A DNA stretch of 16,657 nt from Acidimicrobiaceae bacterium (GTDB lineage: Bacteria; Actinomycetota; Acidimicrobiia; Acidimicrobiales; RAAP-2), in NCBI GenBank assembly GCA_003135595.1, contig PLCI01000159.1, positions 1 through 16,657 of the forward strand. Reading direction: 5' to 3'. Below the pieces are notes generated by a model. That model had not been told where the DNA came from. It saw nothing but the letters and a program-made list of their open reading frames with translations, and did no database searches. Of this stretch, positions 12,798 through 16,657 are shown piece by piece (positions within the stretch are counted from its first letter, which is position 1; each line of letters begins with the position of its first letter). The position numbers and the translations under genes were made by a program.

Positions 12798-14012
12798 TCA
12801 GTTGATGTGCAGTCCAGATATGGCTCTTGCGATGATGAGCCGCTGAATCTCGCTCGTGCCCTCGAAGATCGTGTAGATCTTCGAGTCTCGGTGCCAACGC
12901 TCCACGGGGTAGTCACGGACGTACCCGTAGCCGCCGAGGATCTGGATCGCGTCGTCGGTGACGCGCACGGCCGTCTCCCCGGCGAAGAGCTTCGACATAG
13001 AGCCCTCGCCGGCGAGGAACGGCTTGCGGGTCGCCGCCATCCATGCCGCGCGCCACACGAGCAGCCTCGACGCGTCGATGTGCGTCTTCATGTCGACGAG
13101 CTTGAAGGCGATGGCCTGGTTCTCGATGATCGCGCGGCCGAACTGCTTGCGCTCCTTCGCGTACTCAAGCGCGTACTCGTAGGCGGCACGGGCGATGCCG
13201 ATCGCCTGGGCCCCGATGAGGGGGCGTGACGCCTCGAAGGTCGCCATCGCCGTCTGGGCCTGGGCCTTCTTGCCTTCGCGCACACGCGCGAGCCGCGCGT
13301 CGAGCTTCTCCTTGCCGCCGAGCAGGTTCGCGCCAGGGACCTTGCAGTCCTGGAGGATGACCTCGGCGGTGTGGCTGGCGCGGATCCCCATCTTCTGGAA
13401 CTTCTGTCCCTGGGAGATCCCGGCCGTGCCCTCGGGGATGACGAAGCTCGCCTGTCCCCTTGAGCCGAGCGACGGGTCGACCGTCGCCACGATCACGTGC
13501 AGGTTCGCGAGCCCACCGTTGGTGATCCAGGTCTTCGCGCCGTTGAGCGTCCAGGAGTCGGTCGCCTCGTCGTAGACCGCGCGCGTGCGAAGGCTCGAGA
13601 CGTCCGAGCCAGCGTCGGGCTCGGTCACGCCGAACGCGGCGAGCTTGAGGTCGCCGGGTGTCCCGAAGCACTGCGGGATCCACTCCATCTGCTGCTCGGG
13701 CGTGCCGGCGTTCATGATCCCGGCGACCGCGAGCGTGGAGCCGAAGATCGCGAGGCAGATACCCGCGTCGCCCCAGGACATCTCCTCGAAGGTGATGGCC
13801 ATCGACAGCCCGGTCGGGTCCGCGAAGGTCGTCGCCACGAAGTCGAGGTCGTAGATGCCGACCTTGGCGGCCTCCTCGATCACGGGCCACGGCGTCTCTT
13901 CGCGCTCGTCCCACTCGTGGGCGACTGGGCGAACGACGTTCTCTGCGAACTCGTGCACCCAGTCGCGCAGGGTCGTCTGGTCGTCGTTGAGTTCGAGGGA
14001 GAACTCCGTCAT
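12798..14012 (-). CDS. Acyl-CoA dehydrogenase
   Basis: A full-length 404-residue flavoenzyme that introduces the alpha,beta double bond into an acyl-CoA, passing electrons to ETF. Landmarks: the FAD/substrate signature FGVTEPDAGSD (127-137), WITNGG (162-167), the FGRAIIENQA stretch (291-300), GGYGYVRDYPVER (360-372), and FEGTSEIQR near the end with the probable catalytic base E384. Closest in feel to short- or medium-chain or glutaryl-CoA-type members; the chain length cannot be given. The ATG at 14012 has a good site, GGAGG, five bases upstream. It follows cysS by 90 bp, and that gap holds a promoter-like element with a palindrome, so it is probably separately regulated. A second, decayed copy of its 3' end lies at 6040-6114. 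Confidence 0.94.
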   Translation of the reverse strand: MTEFSLELNDDQTTLRDWVHEFAENVVRPVAHEWDEREETPWPVIEEAAKVGIYDLDFVATTFADPTGLSMAITFEEMSWGDAGICLAIFGSTLAVAGIMNAGTPEQQMEWIPQCFGTPGDLKLAAFGVTEPDAGSDVSSLRTRAVYDEATDSWTLNGAKTWITNGGLANLHVIVATVDPSLGSRGQASFVIPEGTAGISQGQKFQKMGIRASHTAEVILQDCKVPGANLLGGKEKLDARLARVREGKKAQAQTAMATFEASRPLIGAQAIGIARAAYEYALEYAKERKQFGRAIIENQAIAFKLVDMKTHIDASRLLVWRAAWMAATRKPFLAGEGSMSKLFAGETAVRVTDDAIQILGGYGYVRDYPVERWHRDSKIYTIFEGTSEIQRLIIARAISGLHIN

Positions 14013-14060
14013 GGCACCTCCGGGTCGTGCTGGGGCCGATCTCGGGCCCTACAGGGATCT

Positions 14061-14077
14061 ATGTTACCGGAGGGTAA
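14061..14077 (-). promoter_or_regulatory. Palindromic operator over the promoter of the acyl-CoA dehydrogenase gene
   Basis: A perfect inverted repeat TTACC-GGAG-GGTAA (14064-14077) lies in the 90-bp cysS/acyl-CoA dehydrogenase gap. On the minus strand two -10-like hexamers, TAACAT (complement of 14061-14066) and TACCCT (complement of 14072-14077), overlap it. A bound protein would block transcription of the dehydrogenase gene, whose start is about 50 bp downstream. Size and symmetry fit a TetR-type fatty-acid regulator, which is inference. Confidence 0.5.
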
Positions 14078-14102
14078 TGAGCGGCAGGCCCGGTGCCCAG
14101 TC

Positions 14103-15494
14103 TCAGGCCCTGCGGATACGCGTGCCTGCCGGGCCGTCCTCGACCACGAATCCGAGCGCGACGAGCTCGTCGCGGAGCCGGTCGGCCTCGACGAAGTCGC
14201 CCCGCGCCCGAGCCTCGTCGCGGGCTGCCGCGAGGGCGCTCGAGGGCTTGTCGAGGGTCGCGTCGGCGCCGCGTAGGAAGAGCCCGAGCGATCCCGCGAG
14301 CACGGCGAGCAGGTGCGCGACGGCGTTGCCCGCGGCTGCGTCACCGCTGTCGGCGAGCCCGTTCGCCTTGGTCGCGAGGTCATAGAGCTGCGCGACCGCA
14401 CGGGGCGTGTCGAGGTCGTCGTCGACTGCCGCGACGAACGCAGCGACGTCGTCTTCGGCGGACTCGATCTCGGGGTGGTCGCTCCGGCGCACCGGGACCG
14501 TCTCATCGAGTGGCTCGAGTCGGAACCGTCGCGCGACGGCGTCGAGCCGCTCTAGGGCGCGCTCGGCGTCCGCGACGGTTCCGGGCGTGACCTCAATCGG
14601 CGCCCGGTAGTGCGCTCGGAGCAGGAGCAGTCGGTAGGCGCGCTGGTCGGCGCGGGCCAGGAGGTCGGTGAGCGAGGTGAAGTTGTTGAGCGAGCTCGAC
14701 ATCTTGACGCCCTCTACCTCGACCCAGCCGTTGTGAGCCCAGTGCCTCGAGAAGCCCTTGCCGAGCGCGACCGCCTGCGCGCGCTCGTTCTCGTGATGAG
14801 GGAACTTGAGGTCCTGTCCACCGCTGTGGAGGTCGAAGTTCTCCCCGAGAAGCTCGAGCGACATCGCCACGCACTCGGTGTGCCACCCGGGCCGGCCCAC
14901 TCCGAATGACGCGTCCCACCGCGGCTCACCCGGCTTTGCCGCCTTCCACAGCGCGAAGTCGAGCGGGGTGCGCTTCTGGTCATTCGCCTCGACACGGGCG
15001 CCGGCGCGCAGCGAGTCGAGCGGCTGACCCGCGAGCAGCCCGTAGGACTCGACCGTCGAGGTGTCGAAGTACACGCCGTCGTCAGTTCGATACGCGTGTC
15101 CCGTCGCGAGCAGGACCTCGATCATCGCAACCATCTGGCCTATGTACTCGGTGGCGTGTGGCACGTGGTCGGGTCGCATCACCCCGAGCCCGGCCATTGC
15201 CGCCCACCACATCTCCTCGTACTCCGCGGCAACGTCGGCCTCCGGGCGACCGGCACGTGCGGCTGCGGCGATGATCTTGTCGTCGATGTCGGTCACGTTG
15301 GAGACGTAGGTGACGTCGACGCCGCCAAAGTGCAGCCAGCGCCGAAGGACGTCCCAGGCAAGCGTGAAGCGGCCGTGTCCGATGTGCGGCACGTTGTCCA
15401 CGGTGGGCCCGCAGACGTACATCGAGAACTTCCCCTCGACGCGCGGCACCACGTCGACGACGCGTCCTTGCGCCGAGTCGTGCAGGCGCAGCAT
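14103..15494 (-). CDS. cysS: Cysteinyl-tRNA synthetase
   Basis: A 463-residue class I synthetase that charges tRNA-Cys. The order of motifs is standard: MYVCGPTV with zinc ligand C28, HIGH at 37-40, VSNVTDIDDKI, GWHTEC with ligand C208, and HSGGQDLKFPHHENE with ligands H233 and E237, matching the four zinc ligands of the family. The KMSKS loop reads KMSSS (264-268) followed by LNNF where LGNF is usual. The length and the C-terminal tRNA-binding part favour CysRS over the related mycothiol ligase MshC, which has THLGH-type spacing and a shorter C-terminus. The ATG at 15494 lies six bases after a TAGGTT -10-like element, so it is probably leaderless. It diverges from valS across 20 bp. Confidence 0.95.
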   Translation of the reverse strand: MLRLHDSAQGRVVDVVPRVEGKFSMYVCGPTVDNVPHIGHGRFTLAWDVLRRWLHFGGVDVTYVSNVTDIDDKIIAAAARAGRPEADVAAEYEEMWWAAMAGLGVMRPDHVPHATEYIGQMVAMIEVLLATGHAYRTDDGVYFDTSTVESYGLLAGQPLDSLRAGARVEANDQKRTPLDFALWKAAKPGEPRWDASFGVGRPGWHTECVAMSLELLGENFDLHSGGQDLKFPHHENERAQAVALGKGFSRHWAHNGWVEVEGVKMSSSLNNFTSLTDLLARADQRAYRLLLLRAHYRAPIEVTPGTVADAERALERLDAVARRFRLEPLDETVPVRRSDHPEIESAEDDVAAFVAAVDDDLDTPRAVAQLYDLATKANGLADSGDAAAGNAVAHLLAVLAGSLGLFLRGADATLDKPSSALAAARDEARARGDFVEADRLRDELVALGFVVEDGPAGTRIRRA

Positions 15495-15514
15495 GCGTCT
15501 AACCTACTGAACCC
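15495..15514. promoter_or_regulatory. Bidirectional cysS/valS promoter
   Basis: Only 20 bp separate the two start codons. The core TAACCTA (15500-15506) supplies a -10 box for each strand: TAACCT on the plus strand (15500-15505, nine bases before the valS ATG) and TAGGTT on the minus strand (complement of 15501-15506, six bases before the cysS ATG). The -35 regions would lie inside the opposite coding sequences. Confidence 0.55.
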
Positions 15515-16657
15515 ATGGCGGCGGACGAGGGTCGACCAGGGCGTCGACCAATCCCCGAGCGCCCCTCGATCGACGGCATCGAGATGTACTGGATCGACGA
15601 GTGGGACGCCACGTCGGTGTACCGGTTCGACCGGACCAAGTCGCGCGAGGAGATCTTCTCGTTCGACACGCCTCCGCCGACGGTCTCGGGGGCGCTGCAC
15701 ATGGGCAGCGTCTTCGGCTACACGCAAACCGACTGCGTCGCGAGATACCAGCGCATGCGCGGGCGAGAGGTCTTCTACCCGATGGGCTGGGACGACAACG
15801 GGCTTGCGACCGAGCGGCGAGTCGAGAACTTCTACGGGGTGCGCTGCGATCCCTCGGTGCCCTATGACCCGAGCTTCCAGCCCCCTGCGGCCCCCAGCAA
15901 GGACCGCGTCGCCGTCTCACGCCCCAACTTCGTCGATCTCTGCCACCGCCTGACGGCCGAGGACGAGGTCTCGTTCAAGCTGTTGTGGAAGCTGCTCGGA
16001 CTCTCGGTCGACTGGAGCCTCGAGTACGCCACGGTCTCCACGCTCGCGCAGCGCCAGAGCCAGCGCGCCTTCCTGCGGATGCTCGCGCGGGGCGAGGTCT
16101 ACACGACCGAGGCGCCGACGCTGTGGGACGTCGACTTCAAGACCGCCGTCTCCCAGGCGGAGCTCGTGGACAAGGAGCTCGCTGGCGCGTACCACCGTCT
16201 CGAGTTCCGCCGGGCCGACGGACAGGGCGCGGTCACGATCGAGACGACGCGACCAGAGCTCCTGCCGTCGTGCGTCGCGCTCGTCGCGCACCCCGACGAC
16301 GCCCGATACCAGGCGCTCTTCGGCAGCGAGGTGATCACGCCCCTGTTCGGCGTGCGCGTGCCGGTGCACGCCCACAAGCTCGCCGACCCCGAGAAGGGCT
16401 CGGGCATCGCCATGATCTGCACATTCGGCGACACCACCGACGTGGTGTGGTGGCGCGAGCTCGGGCTGCCGCTGCGCGCGCTCATCGGACGCGACGGCAG
16501 GCTCCTGCCCGCGGCCTTCGGACAGCCCGGCTACGAGTCTGCTGACCCTGGCTCGGCGAACGCCGCCTACGCGCAGCTCACCGGACGGACGGTCGCCCAG
16601 GCCCAACGGGCGATCGTCGAGCTCCTCCGCGACGCGGGCGCGCTCGTCGGCGAGCCC
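15515..16657 (+). CDS. valS: Valyl-tRNA synthetase, archaeal/Rickettsia type, 3' end outside the window
   Basis: The first 381 residues of a class I synthetase that charges tRNA-Val; the frame is open at the window end. Hallmarks are TPPPTVSGALHMG with the HIGH-equivalent at 62-65, VARYQRMRGREVFYPMGWDDNG, the RVENFYGVRCDPS segment, LGLSVDWSLEYATVS, and the start of the editing domain with TTRPELLPSCVALVAHPDD. This form (TPPPTVSG, GWDDNGLxTERRV) is the archaeal-like ValRS also found in Rickettsiales and some actinobacteria, not the usual bacterial PPPNVTGSLHMGH form. The HIGH motif reads HMGS, with Ser in place of the last His. The ATG at 15515 is chosen because IPERPSIDGIE at 13-23 looks like the conserved N-terminus; the second Met at 24 would cut it. 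Confidence 0.93.
   Translation, partial: MAADEGRPGRRPIPERPSIDGIEMYWIDEWDATSVYRFDRTKSREEIFSFDTPPPTVSGALHMGSVFGYTQTDCVARYQRMRGREVFYPMGWDDNGLATERRVENFYGVRCDPSVPYDPSFQPPAAPSKDRVAVSRPNFVDLCHRLTAEDEVSFKLLWKLLGLSVDWSLEYATVSTLAQRQSQRAFLRMLARGEVYTTEAPTLWDVDFKTAVSQAELVDKELAGAYHRLEFRRADGQGAVTIETTRPELLPSCVALVAHPDDARYQALFGSEVITPLFGVRVPVHAHKLADPEKGSGIAMICTFGDTTDVVWWRELGLPLRALIGRDGRLLPAAFGQPGYESADPGSANAAYAQLTGRTVAQAQRAIVELLRDAGALVGEP

Overview
The window is high-GC chromosomal DNA of an actinobacterial type, possibly Acidimicrobiia or a related uncultured lineage. This rests on inference from several signs: an archaeal/Rickettsia-type valyl-tRNA synthetase, a DUF929 thioredoxin-like protein, a DUF5134-type membrane protein, an actinobacterial-style cbs-metB pair, and many apparently leaderless GTG/ATG starts. 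No rRNA, tRNA, CRISPR array, insertion sequence or integrase is visible.

Layout. (1) 1-1544, plus strand: the 3' part of a GT-B glycosyltransferase gene, then a TetR-family regulator. (2) 1545-4657, minus strand: a low-molecular-weight protein tyrosine phosphatase, cystathionine beta-synthase and a cystathionine gamma-synthase/lyase, giving a transsulfuration block. (3) about 4850-12650: an accessory block that looks visibly less GC-rich. It holds a small membrane protein, a His-rich membrane-anchored protein, an FtsX-like ABC permease without its ATPase, a three-gene operon (polytopic membrane protein, DUF5134-like protein, Cys-rich BlaI/CopY-type regulator) and a membrane-anchored CPYC thioredoxin-like protein. 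(4) 12798-end: acyl-CoA dehydrogenase and cysS on the minus strand, and valS on the plus strand running out of the window.

The most interesting part is the operon at 9214-11407. Its DUF5134-like protein carries three exact copies of the spacing H-x2-M-x3-M-x2-M, each in a hydrophobic helix. Its regulator has seven cysteines in 18 residues ahead of a BlaI/MecI winged helix, and no BlaR1 protease gene is present in the window. A 7+5+7 bp palindrome lies between and over the -35 and -10 elements of the operon promoter. Together these suggest a self-regulated soft-metal (copper-like) response system, an inference from motifs only. The His-rich anchored protein and the CPYC protein nearby would fit an extracytoplasmic metal/thiol theme.

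Other structure not explained by ordinary genes: a decayed acyl-CoA dehydrogenase 3' end at 6040-6114, in the same orientation as the intact gene that ends at 12798, so that homologous 3' ends bracket most of the accessory block; a 20-bp cysS/valS divergent promoter with almost coincident -10 boxes on both strands; a palindrome over the promoter of the acyl-CoA dehydrogenase; a coding-like in-frame tail after the DUF929 gene; and departures from the usual class I synthetase signatures in ValRS (HMGS) and CysRS (KMSSS).
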